In this document: positions 52,635 through 61,583 of the stretch, piece after piece | Numbering within the stretch: the first letter of the stretch is position 1 | Layout: every line of letters starts with the position of its first letter | DNA from: Bradyrhizobium sp. CCGUVB4N | Lineage (GTDB): Bacteria; Pseudomonadota; Alphaproteobacteria; Rhizobiales; Xanthobacteraceae | Direction of reading: 5' to 3' | Assembly: GCF_024199945.1 (NCBI RefSeq) | Contig: NZ_JANADP010000001.1 | Location: 5,456,001 to 5,520,000, forward strand | Length of the DNA stretch: 64,000 nt | Translations under genes and position numbers: made by a program | Notes under the pieces: model-generated | What the model saw: the letters and a program-made list of their open reading frames with translations, nothing else | What the model was told of the DNA's origin: nothing | The model's database searches: none

Positions 52635-53453
52635 ATGTCAACGTTCACGACCATATCATCCGACAAATTGGCGCGCCTGATCGGCACGGCCAATGCCCCT
52701 GCTCTGATTGATGTCCGGACGGAGGAGGATTTTGCCGCCGACCGGCGACTGATCCCCGGCTCTGTCAGGTTCAGCCACGAGACCGTTGCGGAATGGGGCG
52801 GCGCATTTGCCGGCCGTTCCGCCATCGTCTCCTGTCTGCGCGGCGGCAAGCTCGCACAGGGCACCGCGGCGTGGCTCCGCCAGCTCGGCGTGGAGGCCGA
52901 GACTCTCGACGGCGGCTTTGAGGGTTGGAAGGAAGCGAAGCTGCCGTTGCTCGACACCCGCAAGCTACCGCCGCGCGACAGCAAGGGACGCACCGTCTGG
53001 GTCACGCGGGCGCGGCCCAAGGTCGACCGCATCGCCTGCCCCTGGCTGATCCGTCGCTTCGTCGATCCCAACGCGGTGTTTCTGTATGTGGCGCCGTCCG
53101 AAGTGGTCGCCGTCGGCGAGCGGTTCAATGCCGCGCCCTTCGACATCGAGAACGTGTTCTGGAGCCATCGGGGCGAGCTCTGCACCTTCGACGTCATGAT
53201 CGAGGAGTTCGGCGTTGCGACGCCGGCGTTGCTGCGGCTGGCCACGCTGGTGCGCGGCGCCGACACCGCGCGGCCGGATCTCGCACCGGAAGCGCCCGGC
53301 CTGCTCGCCGCGTCTCTCGGGCTGTCGCGAATGTACGATGACGACCTCGAACAGCTCGAGGCCGGCATGCTGCTCTACGATTCCTTCTACCGCTGGTGCC
53401 GCGACGCCACGGGCGAGACCCACAATTGGCCGACCAACAAGGTGAAGGCGTAA
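52635..53453 (+). CDS. Rhodanese-ChrB fusion, chromate resistance protein
   Basis: The 272-residue protein joins a rhodanese domain (about 1-105, LIDVRTEEDFAADRRLIPGSV, active-site loop SCLRGGKLAQG with Cys73) to a ChrB C-terminal domain (RARPKVDRIACPWLIRRFVDPNAVFLYV, then TFDVMIEEFG). ChrB relatives sense or handle chromate. The ATG at 52635 has GAGGA seven bases upstream and lies downstream of the promoter at 52522. Its stop overlaps the chrA start as TAATG, so both are made together. The sulfur-transfer domain may supply a persulfide, which is an inference. Confidence 0.88.
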   Translation: MSTFTTISSDKLARLIGTANAPALIDVRTEEDFAADRRLIPGSVRFSHETVAEWGGAFAGRSAIVSCLRGGKLAQGTAAWLRQLGVEAETLDGGFEGWKEAKLPLLDTRKLPPRDSKGRTVWVTRARPKVDRIACPWLIRRFVDPNAVFLYVAPSEVVAVGERFNAAPFDIENVFWSHRGELCTFDVMIEEFGVATPALLRLATLVRGADTARPDLAPEAPGLLAASLGLSRMYDDDLEQLEAGMLLYDSFYRWCRDATGETHNWPTNKVKA

Positions 53454-54838
53454 TGGATATCCGTAACGCCCAGGCAGGAGCTGATGCCGGTCACGGCATC
53501 AGCTTCGGCGAAGCCTTTCGCGTCTGGCTCCGGGTCGCCTGCCTCAGCTTCGGCGGGCCCGCGGGCCAGATCGCGGTGATGCACCGCATCCTGGTCGAGG
53601 AGAAGAACTGGATCTCCGAGGGACGCTTCCTGCATGCGCTGAATTACTGCATGCTGCTGCCGGGACCGGAGGCGCAGCAGCTCGCGACCTATGTCGGCTG
53701 GCTGATGCATCGCACCGCCGGCGGGCTGATGGCGGGCGGGCTGTTCATCCTGCCCGGCATCATCGCCATCATGGGGCTGAGCTACATCTATGCAGCCTAT
53801 GGCAATGTCAGTTTCGTCGAGGCGCTGTTCTTCGGGCTGAAGGCCGCGGTGCTCGCCATCGTCATCGAGGCCGTTGTCCGCGTCGGCAAACGGGCGCTGA
53901 AGAACCGCATCATGATCGCGCTGGCCGCAATCGCCTTTGTCGCGATCTTCTTCTTCGCGGTCCCCTTCCCGATCATCATCATTGCCGCCGGCGTGATCGG
54001 CTATGCCGGCGCCCGCGCCGGCCGGCCGGAATTTTCGCCTCCCGGTCACGGCCATGGCGGCAGCGGTGCCGTGATCGACAGCATGCTCGGCGAAGCCGTG
54101 CCCGAGCATGTCCGCCCCAACACGGCGCGCGCGATCCGCACCGCTGCGTTGTGGCTTTCGCTTTGGCTCGTGCCGGTGATCGCGCTGCTTTCGGTTCTGG
54201 GCCAAGCCAGCGTGTTTAGCCAGATCGCGCTGTTCTTCACCAAGATGGCGCTCGTCACCTTTGGTGGCGCCTACGCGGTGCTGGCCTATGTCGCCCAGCA
54301 GGCGGTCGAGCATTATCACTGGCTGAAGCCGCACGAGATGCTCGACGGGCTCGGCATGGCCGAGACCACGCCGGGCCCTCTCATCATGGTGCTCCAGTTC
54401 GTTGGCTTCATGGCTGCCTATCGCGACCCGAGCGGCCTGTCGCCGATGCTGGCGGCCATGCTCGGCGGCCTGCTTGCGACCTGGGTCACCTTCACGCCCT
54501 GCTTCCTCTGGATCTTCGTCGGTGGCCCCTATATCGAGCGGCTGCGCGGCAACACGGGGTTGGCCGGGGCCCTCAGCGCGATCACCGCCGCCGTCGTCGG
54601 CGTGATCCTCAACCTCTCGATCTGGTTCGCACTCCACACGCTGTTTCGCGAGACCGTGCCGGTGCATGCCTTCCCGCTGGATTTCGATAGGCCCGTCCTG
54701 ACGAGCGTCGATATTCCCGCGCTCGTGCTGTCGATTGCGGCTGCGACCGCGATCTTCCGGTTCAAGCTGGGGATGTTGACGGTGCTCGCCGGCAGCTGCG
54801 CCGCCGGCGTGGCGTTGCGGCTGGTGGGGGTGATCTAG
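53453..54838 (+). CDS. chrA: Chromate transporter, two-domain ChrA
   Basis: The 461-residue protein has the duplicated CHR design. The first half holds CLSFGGPAGQIAVMHRILVEEKNWI and LPGPEAQQLATYVGW; the second half holds LVTFGGAYAVLAYVAQQAVE and MAETTPGPLIMVLQFVGF. It exports chromate or sulfate-like anions. The loop between the halves is His/Gly-rich (PPGHGHGGSG). The ATG at 53453 overlaps the upstream stop. Together with the rhodanese-ChrB gene it forms a chromate-resistance operon. Confidence 0.93.
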   Translation: MDIRNAQAGADAGHGISFGEAFRVWLRVACLSFGGPAGQIAVMHRILVEEKNWISEGRFLHALNYCMLLPGPEAQQLATYVGWLMHRTAGGLMAGGLFILPGIIAIMGLSYIYAAYGNVSFVEALFFGLKAAVLAIVIEAVVRVGKRALKNRIMIALAAIAFVAIFFFAVPFPIIIIAAGVIGYAGARAGRPEFSPPGHGHGGSGAVIDSMLGEAVPEHVRPNTARAIRTAALWLSLWLVPVIALLSVLGQASVFSQIALFFTKMALVTFGGAYAVLAYVAQQAVEHYHWLKPHEMLDGLGMAETTPGPLIMVLQFVGFMAAYRDPSGLSPMLAAMLGGLLATWVTFTPCFLWIFVGGPYIERLRGNTGLAGALSAITAAVVGVILNLSIWFALHTLFRETVPVHAFPLDFDRPVLTSVDIPALVLSIAAATAIFRFKLGMLTVLAGSCAAGVALRLVGVI

Positions 54839-54974
54839 GACGTCGAGGCTAGAGGCCGTGTTGCAACGCCTGTCGAGCAGGACAGTCGCGGAACTCCGTG
54901 AGCATTGACTTGGATCAGTACTGCCGACGGTCGGAGTGCCACCGGTGTGTTGGGCCAACCTGGAGGAAGCCACA

Positions 54975-55367
54975 ATGCGCAAATTGGCTTTGACGATTTT
55001 GACAGTGGGTATCGCCCTGACAGCGGGGCACGCCCGGGCTCAAAGATATGATCCCGCTTTTCCCGTCTGCCTGAACGTCGTCTCTTTCGGAACCAGCCCG
55101 TACTACAGATGCAGCTATACGACGATGGACCAATGCAGAGCGTCGGCTAACGGTCAGATGTGCGTCCTCAACCCGTATTACGTTGGTACGAAGGCCAGAG
55201 GGAGCAATCGGCGCAATTCCCGCCAAACATACGCGCCGCCCAGGCCGCCGATCCACTCCCGGGCTGCGCCGTACAATCAATACAATGAACCCTATTATGG
55301 AGCTTCCCAAGGTTACGCACCGGGCGAGAAAGAGCGATTTCTCCAAAGCGTGAGACAATACATGTGA
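54975..55367 (+). CDS. DUF3551-like secreted protein
   Basis: The 130-residue protein has a signal peptide (MRKLALTILTVGIALTAGHA) and a Cys-rich core: PFPVCLNVV-like FPVCLNV, YYRCSYTTMDQCRASANGQMCVLNPYY. Four cysteines and the pattern C..Y..Q C.AS match the DUF3551 family, abundant in Bradyrhizobium and of unknown role. The tail is rich in Pro, Tyr and Asn. GGAGGA lies upstream of the ATG at 54975. It has no evident partner. Confidence 0.75.
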   Translation: MRKLALTILTVGIALTAGHARAQRYDPAFPVCLNVVSFGTSPYYRCSYTTMDQCRASANGQMCVLNPYYVGTKARGSNRRNSRQTYAPPRPPIHSRAAPYNQYNEPYYGASQGYAPGEKERFLQSVRQYM

Positions 55368-55466
55368 AGATGACGGGCCGACCGTGTTCGCGCGCGCATG
55401 TCATCTGGGCTGGAGGGCACTGTCTCGAAACGTCCGTCATTCCGAGCGGGTATGCCCCCCGCAGAG

Positions 55467-57011
55467 CTACCGCATCATCATCCGAGCGATCGCCTCGCCA
55501 ATCACCACCGTCGTGAAGTGGGTGTTAGCACGGCAGTCGGACGGCATGATCGAGGCATCGGCGACGCGCAGGCCCGAGATGCCCTTCACGATGCCATCAG
55601 GATTGACCACACCATCGGCATCGTTGACGCCGGTCATGCGGCAACTGCCGGCGGCGTGCTGGATGTCGCCGGTTTCGCGGCGCAACAGCGCGTCGAGCTC
55701 ATGATCCGGCAGCGCCGCCGCCTGCGGCAGCGTCAGGTCGGTGTCGGCCAGCCTGATCCAGTCGGCGATACCGGCAAGCGCGGGCTGGGAGGTGATCACG
55801 GCCAGCCGTTTCACCGCATCCATCATGCGCTGCATGTCGCGGGGATCGGCAAGCATGTTCTCCTCGACGATGGGATCGACGGACGGATCGGTGGAGGCGA
55901 GCTTGAGCGTGCCGCGCGAATAGGCGTTGAACAGCCCGGCCCCGATCGCGCCGGGCACGCCGATGCCGCGATGGTTGAACGCGATCAGGATCATGTCGCG
56001 CTTGCCGCCATCGGCGAGACCGGACGAATAGGTCACGCAGCAATTGGTGTGGCGGGTGTCGGGATCGGCGGGCCGCAGGTTTTGCTGCAGCTGGATCGTC
56101 GCGCGGAACAGCGGATGATCGAAGAAGTGGCGGCCCACCGGCAGGTCGCGTGCGACCGCGATCCCCATCGCCTTCAGCTCGTCGGCCGGCCCAATGCCCG
56201 AGCGCAGCAGGATCGCCGGGCTGTGGATGGCGCCGGCGCAAAGCACGATCTGGCGCGCGCTGATGTCGCTGGTGCCCTGCCCCTCGGTGTGAACGCGCAG
56301 ACCCGTCGCACGGCCGTCGCTGATCAGAACGCGATCGACCAGCGTCTTGCCCCGGATCTCCAGATTGGCGCGGCCGCGCGCAGGCTCCAGATAGCCCTCA
56401 TTGGTGGTGATGCGGCGACTGTCGCGGCTGTTGATGGGATAGCAGGCGACGCCCTCGCCATCAGGGCCGTTGAGGTCGGCGCACCAGGGATAGCCGCTTG
56501 CCAGCGCCGCATCGCGCAGGCCGCGATCGATCGGGCCCCATTTCTCCGGCGGCGCACGATAGACCGGCAACGGTCCGCCGCGGCCGTGACCTGCGGCATC
56601 GCCAAATTCGAGATCGTCCTCGATCACCGAGAACAGCGGCATCACCTCCCTGGCCGACCAGCCGTTGCAGCCATTGGCGGCCCATTCGTCGAATGCATCC
56701 GCGACGCCGCGAATGGCGATCTGGCCATTCATCATCGACGAGCCGCCGAGCCCCTTGCCGCGCCAGTAGAAGCGCGGCTCCTGCCCCGCCACACGGCGCG
56801 TCAGGAGATCAGGCCACTGCCATTTCTCCTGATACTCGCGCTTGTGAATGATCGGGATCGGGTTCGGCGTCCTCACCTCCCAGGGCGCTTCATCAGCACG
56901 CCAGTCGAGGCCCGCCTCTAACAGCAGCACGCGACGTGCGGGATCCTCGGAGAGCCTCGCGGCCACGGCGGCGCCAGCCGAACCGCCGCCGACAACAATG
57001 ACATCGTACAT
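55467..57011 (-). CDS. GMC family oxidoreductase
   Basis: The 514-residue flavoprotein opens with YDVIVVGGGSAGAAVAARLSE and ends with ADASIMPSDCRANTHFTTVVIGE, both typical of glucose-methanol-choline enzymes (choline dehydrogenase and alcohol dehydrogenase branch). The catalytic His is in AAGSCRM, preceded by HAAG. It oxidises an alcohol with FAD. The ATG at 57011 starts four bases after the stop of the solute-binding gene, so the two are probably co-transcribed. No BetB-like aldehyde dehydrogenase is adjacent. The substrate is unknown. Confidence 0.87.
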   Translation of the reverse strand: MYDVIVVGGGSAGAAVAARLSEDPARRVLLLEAGLDWRADEAPWEVRTPNPIPIIHKREYQEKWQWPDLLTRRVAGQEPRFYWRGKGLGGSSMMNGQIAIRGVADAFDEWAANGCNGWSAREVMPLFSVIEDDLEFGDAAGHGRGGPLPVYRAPPEKWGPIDRGLRDAALASGYPWCADLNGPDGEGVACYPINSRDSRRITTNEGYLEPARGRANLEIRGKTLVDRVLISDGRATGLRVHTEGQGTSDISARQIVLCAGAIHSPAILLRSGIGPADELKAMGIAVARDLPVGRHFFDHPLFRATIQLQQNLRPADPDTRHTNCCVTYSSGLADGGKRDMILIAFNHRGIGVPGAIGAGLFNAYSRGTLKLASTDPSVDPIVEENMLADPRDMQRMMDAVKRLAVITSQPALAGIADWIRLADTDLTLPQAAALPDHELDALLRRETGDIQHAAGSCRMTGVNDADGVVNPDGIVKGISGLRVADASIMPSDCRANTHFTTVVIGEAIARMMMR

Positions 57012-57015
57012 CGCG

Positions 57016-58566
57016 TTACTTCTCAACGTTCCAGAACACCGGGATGGCGGACGGTATCAGACCGCGCAGAGTGGCGCGATAGGCGGCGGGCTGCGCGAAC
57101 TGGCCCCACGGAATCGCGGGCGCCTGATCGTACATGACGCTCTGGATCTCGCCGGCAACTGCCTTGCGATCCGCTTCGGCAGGCGCTCTCGCAAAGGCTT
57201 CCATCAGCGGCGTGATGCGCGGATCGCACTGCCAGCCGGTGAAGTCGGCGCAGTTGAAGGCAACCATGACGTTGGTCAGCGGCGAGCCGAGGTCGAAACC
57301 GCCGGCGTGAACGCCGTAGACGCTCCAGCCTTCCTTCTTGGCACGGCGCGCCAGCACGCTCGCCCAGTCCATCACCTGGAGATCGACGTTGAAGCCCGCC
57401 GCCTTCAGCCGCTCGGCCAACACCTGCGCCGACACGCGCGGGGCCTCGAGATCGTTGGCCTCCATCACGACCACCGGCTCGCCGGCATATTTCGTCGCCT
57501 TCAGCGCCACCTTCGCCGCTTCGATCGAGGGATTTGCCGCAGCCTCAATGCCGGCCTTGCTCTCATAGGCGGTGCCGCAAGTGAAGAACGTCGCACAAGG
57601 CGTGGCGTATTTGGCATCGAGCCCGAGCGCGTCGAGCACCTCGCGCTGATCGACCAGCTTCCACAGCACGCGCCGGATCGCGGGATCGTCGAATGGCTTT
57701 GATGCGGCATTGAGGCGATAGGCGCCCGCGAACATGTTGCCGCCAGTGAAATTGACGACCTTCACGCGTGAGTTCTTCTCGAGCTGAGGGAGCAGATCGA
57801 ACGGCGCATATTGCATGAAGTCGATTTCGCCGGCCTGCAGCGCGGACGCCGCGGTCGAGCCGTCCGGAATGACGCGGATCTCGAGCGTATCGATGTTGAC
57901 GCGCTTGCCGCCGGCAAGGAAATCGGCGGGCTCGGAACGCGGCACATAGTCGGCGAATTTCTTCAGGATCATGCGGTCGCCGGTCCGGTGATCGGCCTTG
58001 CTGTAGACAAACGGGCCGGAGCCGATGATCTCGGTGATGCGCTGATCGCCGGGCGTTTTCGCGATGCGCTCGGGCATCATGAAGGCGACGGGGCTGACGG
58101 GATTGCCGAGTGCGTCGATGATGAGCCCGGATGGCTCCTTCAGCGTCAGCACGAAGGTTTTTGCATCCGTCGGCTCCAGCGAAGCCGAGATCGCAAAAAT
58201 GCGGCGGCCGAGCGCGCTGCGGGTGCCCCAGCGGCGCAGCGACGCGACGCAATCGGCCGCGGTGACTGGTTGGCCGTCATGCCATTTCAGGCCGTCACGC
58301 AGCGTGAATGTATAAGTCAAGCCGTCCGCGGAGACCTTCCAGTCCTGCACCATCTGCGGCTTGACGTCGCCCTTGGAGTCCTTCGCGAACAGCGTGTCGA
58401 ACACCATGTAGCCGAAGGTGCGCGAAATATAGGCCGTGGAGAAATGCGGATCGAGCGTGACGATCTCCGCTTCAAGCACCGCGACGAGATTTCCTGCGGC
58501 GTGCACGGGCGCCGCAACGAGTGCCATGCCGAACAGCGCCGGAATGAAGGACTTCAGTTTGAACAT
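57016..58566 (-). CDS. ABC transporter solute-binding protein, family 5 (peptide type)
   Basis: The 516-residue protein has a signal peptide (MFKLKSFIPALFGMALVAA, cleaved near VHA) and the SBP_bac_5 layout: TLDPHFSTAY near the start, MVQDWKVSADGLTYTFTLRDGLKWHDGQPVTAADC (the conserved W-K-S-D-G-TYTF block), and a central PFVYSKADH region. It should bind an oligopeptide or a related solute in the periplasm. No permease or ATPase gene lies in the window, so the transporter partner is elsewhere or absent. The GMC oxidoreductase downstream is four bases away. Confidence 0.87.
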   Translation of the reverse strand: MFKLKSFIPALFGMALVAAPVHAAGNLVAVLEAEIVTLDPHFSTAYISRTFGYMVFDTLFAKDSKGDVKPQMVQDWKVSADGLTYTFTLRDGLKWHDGQPVTAADCVASLRRWGTRSALGRRIFAISASLEPTDAKTFVLTLKEPSGLIIDALGNPVSPVAFMMPERIAKTPGDQRITEIIGSGPFVYSKADHRTGDRMILKKFADYVPRSEPADFLAGGKRVNIDTLEIRVIPDGSTAASALQAGEIDFMQYAPFDLLPQLEKNSRVKVVNFTGGNMFAGAYRLNAASKPFDDPAIRRVLWKLVDQREVLDALGLDAKYATPCATFFTCGTAYESKAGIEAAANPSIEAAKVALKATKYAGEPVVVMEANDLEAPRVSAQVLAERLKAAGFNVDLQVMDWASVLARRAKKEGWSVYGVHAGGFDLGSPLTNVMVAFNCADFTGWQCDPRITPLMEAFARAPAEADRKAVAGEIQSVMYDQAPAIPWGQFAQPAAYRATLRGLIPSAIPVFWNVEK

Positions 58567-58709
58567 TGGTTTCTTTTTGCCTTTTGACTGACACGTTTGC
58601 AGTCACCAGGAAAAAGCAATGTTCGTGCCCACACGTATGCGCTCGTGGCTATCTGCCACGCGTTTGCGGAGATGCGCACTTTGAGTTGGAGCGCGACGCT
58701 CTCGCATCC

Positions 58710-58790
58710 CGTCATTGCGAGCGCAGCGAAGCAATCCAGTCTGCCGCCGCGGAAAGATTCTGGATTGCTTCGCTGCGCTCGCAACGACGA
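58710..58790. repeat. Intergenic palindrome with 24-bp perfect arms
   Basis: The arms (58715-58738 and 58761-58784), beginning TTGCGAGCGCAGCGAAGC, are exact complements around a 22-base loop. It lies between the 3' end of parC and the divergent start region of the solute-binding gene. Confidence 0.85.
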
Positions 58791-58841
58791 TGTGGAGGTA
58801 GCGCACCGCTCCACATTGTCATCTGCGGCGAGCGCCTACCC

Positions 58842-61100
58842 CTACTCGATCACCTTGCCGAACTTGTTCGACTTCGGGAAACCCTTCGGCGGCAGGCGGC
58901 CGGCGTCGGCGCGGGTGCCTTGCCACTCGGCAAGCTCCTTCATGGTCGCGGAGAATTCGCGACCGGCGGAGTCCTTCCAGGTGAGGCCAGCCTTGGCCTC
59001 GAAGACGGCTACGTCCGACAGACCGCCGTCCTTGTACTTCTGCAGGCGCACGCCGCGGCCGCGCGCCATCTCCGGCACCTGGTCGAGCGGGAAGATCAGC
59101 ATCTTGCGATTGTCGCCAATGACAGCAACGGTGTCGCCGAGCACCTCGGTCACCGTGCGCGCCTCGTTCGGCATGTCGACGTTGAGGATCTGCTTGCCCT
59201 TCTTGGTGGTGCCGACGCAGTCGTCCTCGTTGACGACAAAGCCCTGGCCTTCACTGCTTGCGACCAGGAATTTGCGACCACCCTTGTTGACGAACAGAGC
59301 AACGGGCGCCGCTTCCTGTTCGAGTTCGATGAACAGGCGGATCGGCTCACCATGACCGCGACCGCCCGGGAGCTTCGCGACATCGAGCGAGTAAAACTTG
59401 CCGTTGGTGGCGAACAACAAGAGCTTCGAGGTCGTCTCCGCGAAGAACGCGAAGCCGAGCTTGTCGTCCTGCTTGAAGGCCAGCCCCGAGAGATCCTCGA
59501 CATGGCCCTTCATGGTGCGGATCCAGCCCTTGTCGGAGACGACCACCGTCACCGGCTCGCGCTCGACGAGGGCCTCCTCCATCGCGGCGAGATCGTGCTC
59601 GGGCGCATCGGCGAAGGTGGTGCGGCGCTTGCCGAGCGGCGTCTTCGGTCCGAACATGTCGCGGACCTTGCCGACCTGCTCGCCGACCTTCTTCCACTGC
59701 TCGGGTTCCGAGGCGAGCACCGCGTTGATGCCCTTGAGCTCGGCGCGGAGGTTCTTGTCCTCGGTGCGGATCTCCATCTCTTCGAGCTTGCGCAAGGAGC
59801 GCAGGCGCATGTTGAGGATGGCTTCGGCCTGCACCTCGGTGAGCTTGAACGCCTTCATCAAGGCCGGCTTTGGCTCATCCTCGGTCCGGATGATCCTGAT
59901 CACCTCGTCGAGATTCAGGTAGGCGACCAGCAGGCCGCCGAGGACTTCCAGCCGGTGCTCGATCTGCGCTTTGCGGAAGTTGGTCCGCCGGATCAAGACA
60001 TCGCGCAGATGGTCGAGCCACTCGCGCAGGCACTCCGCGAGCCCCACCACCTTGGGGATGCGGCCCTTGATCAAAACGTTGAGGTTCAGCGGAATCTTGT
60101 TTTCGAGCTCGGTGAGCCGGAACAGCGATTCCATCATCAGGGCCGGGTCGACGTTCTTCGACTTCGGCTCGATCACGATACGGACGTCTTCGGCCGACTC
60201 GTCCCTGATGTCGCCGACCAGCGGCAGCTTCTTCTGGTCCAGCAGCTCGGCGACCTTCTCGATCAGCCGCGACTTCTGCACCAGGAAGGGAATCTCGGTG
60301 ACGACGACGACCCAGGTGCCGCGCGCGCCCTCTTCGTGCGACCACCTGGCGCGGACTCGGAACGAGCCACGGCCGGTCGTGTAGGCTTCAGCGATGGCCT
60401 GCTTGGAATCGACGCAGATGCCGCCGGTCGGGAAATCGGGTCCCTTGACCCACTTCATCAGCGCCTTGGACTTCGCGTCGGGCTTCTCGATCAGATGCAG
60501 CGCGGCGTCACAGAGTTCGGCGGCGTTGTGCGGCGGGATCGAGGTCGCCATACCGACCGCGATGCCCTGCGCACCGTTGGCGAGCAGGTTCGGGAAGCCG
60601 CCGGGCAGCACGACCGGCTCTTTCGACTGGCCGTCGTAATTGGCGCGGAACTCGACGCCGTCCTCGTCGATGCCCTCGAGCAGAAGCCGCGCGACATCGG
60701 TCATGCGCGCTTCGGTGTAGCGGTAGGCGGCCGGATTATCGCCGTCGATATTGCCGAAATTGCCCTGGCCGTCGACCAGCGGATAGCGCGAGGAGAAATC
60801 CTGCGCGAGACGCACCATGGCGTCGTAGATCGCCTGATCGCCATGCGGATGGAACGAGCCCATCACGTCGCCGACGATCTTGGCGGACTTCTTGAAGGCC
60901 GTGCCGGGATCGAGTCTGAGCAGGCGCATGCCGTAGAGGATGCGCCGGTGGACCGGCTTCAGGCCGTCGCGCGCGTCGGGCAGCGCGCGATGCATGATGG
61001 TGGAGAGCGCATACGCGAGATAGCGCTCTTCCAGCGCGTCACGCAGCGGCACCTCATGAATTTCAGCCGGTTCTTCCGGAGGAACGATTCGTTTTCCCAT
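58842..61100 (-). CDS. parC: DNA topoisomerase IV subunit A
   Basis: The 752-residue enzyme decatenates daughter chromosomes. The catalytic Tyr128 is in AAYRYTEARM. The quinolone region reads FHPHGDQAIYD: Gln89 and Asp93 stand at positions of the Escherichia coli Ser80 and Glu84, the natural state in many alphaproteobacteria. The C-terminal half carries the beta-pinwheel repeats (for example KKGKQILNVDMPNEAR). The ATG at 61100 is well placed. It is in the conserved order with recO, era and rnc. The length and the ParC-type, GyrA-box-free tail favour ParC over GyrA. Confidence 0.95.
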   Translation of the reverse strand: MGKRIVPPEEPAEIHEVPLRDALEERYLAYALSTIMHRALPDARDGLKPVHRRILYGMRLLRLDPGTAFKKSAKIVGDVMGSFHPHGDQAIYDAMVRLAQDFSSRYPLVDGQGNFGNIDGDNPAAYRYTEARMTDVARLLLEGIDEDGVEFRANYDGQSKEPVVLPGGFPNLLANGAQGIAVGMATSIPPHNAAELCDAALHLIEKPDAKSKALMKWVKGPDFPTGGICVDSKQAIAEAYTTGRGSFRVRARWSHEEGARGTWVVVVTEIPFLVQKSRLIEKVAELLDQKKLPLVGDIRDESAEDVRIVIEPKSKNVDPALMMESLFRLTELENKIPLNLNVLIKGRIPKVVGLAECLREWLDHLRDVLIRRTNFRKAQIEHRLEVLGGLLVAYLNLDEVIRIIRTEDEPKPALMKAFKLTEVQAEAILNMRLRSLRKLEEMEIRTEDKNLRAELKGINAVLASEPEQWKKVGEQVGKVRDMFGPKTPLGKRRTTFADAPEHDLAAMEEALVEREPVTVVVSDKGWIRTMKGHVEDLSGLAFKQDDKLGFAFFAETTSKLLLFATNGKFYSLDVAKLPGGRGHGEPIRLFIELEQEAAPVALFVNKGGRKFLVASSEGQGFVVNEDDCVGTTKKGKQILNVDMPNEARTVTEVLGDTVAVIGDNRKMLIFPLDQVPEMARGRGVRLQKYKDGGLSDVAVFEAKAGLTWKDSAGREFSATMKELAEWQGTRADAGRLPPKGFPKSNKFGKVIE

Positions 61101-61159
61101 GCCGCCCGGTTAAACCGTGGAAGCGAATCGGGCAAGGATGGATTGTTCCCTGAGGGCTG

Positions 61160-61438
61160 CTACTGCCCTCCCCACCCGGCGGTTATGGTTGGCTGGACCT
61201 TGGTCGGGGCCGTCGCCGGCATATTGGCGACACAGCGGCGGGCGGCCTCGATTTCGGCTTCGGTGGCGCCGTGGGATCGCGCCCATGTCTCTGCGGCCGC
61301 AGCGGAATATTTCGCCACATAGTACCGGACGACCGTGCAGGAGGCCCGGCGAAACACGCCAGGTTGCGGCTCGCCGGCCGTTGCGTCAGGCACAAAAGCA
61401 AGCAGCGCCGCGGTCAGCGCAAAACCCCTGATCAACAT
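61160..61438 (-). CDS. Small secreted conserved hypothetical protein
   Basis: The 92-residue protein has a signal peptide (MLIRGFALTAALLAFVPDATA) and a core CTVVRYYVAKYSAAAAETWARSHGATEAEIEAARRC (split around the Cys pair at the two ends). The helical Y-A-K and A-R pattern with two Cys recurs in several Bradyrhizobium small proteins by my recollection. It lies between recO and parC on the same strand. No function is known. The ATG at 61438 gives a clean signal; a longer frame exists upstream. Confidence 0.65.
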   Translation of the reverse strand: MLIRGFALTAALLAFVPDATAGEPQPGVFRRASCTVVRYYVAKYSAAAAETWARSHGATEAEIEAARRCVANMPATAPTKVQPTITAGWGGQ

Positions 61439-61583
61439 TTGGGCTGTCCCCGTTGTGGAACCAGCCCGGCCAACGCAGCCAGCCGGACTTGGTTCCCGGG
61501 GGAACTTCATATTTTTCTGGCGATGCTGCGGCGCGATCAGCTCATGATGCTGGTCTTGTTGCCTTTTTTGGGTGCAGAAATCT

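Noticed and set aside
58566..61322. A very long open frame on the plus strand opposite parC
   Set aside because: Its sequence is a low-complexity Asp/Leu/Gly/Arg shadow with no family pattern, while parC on the minus strand is complete and conserved.
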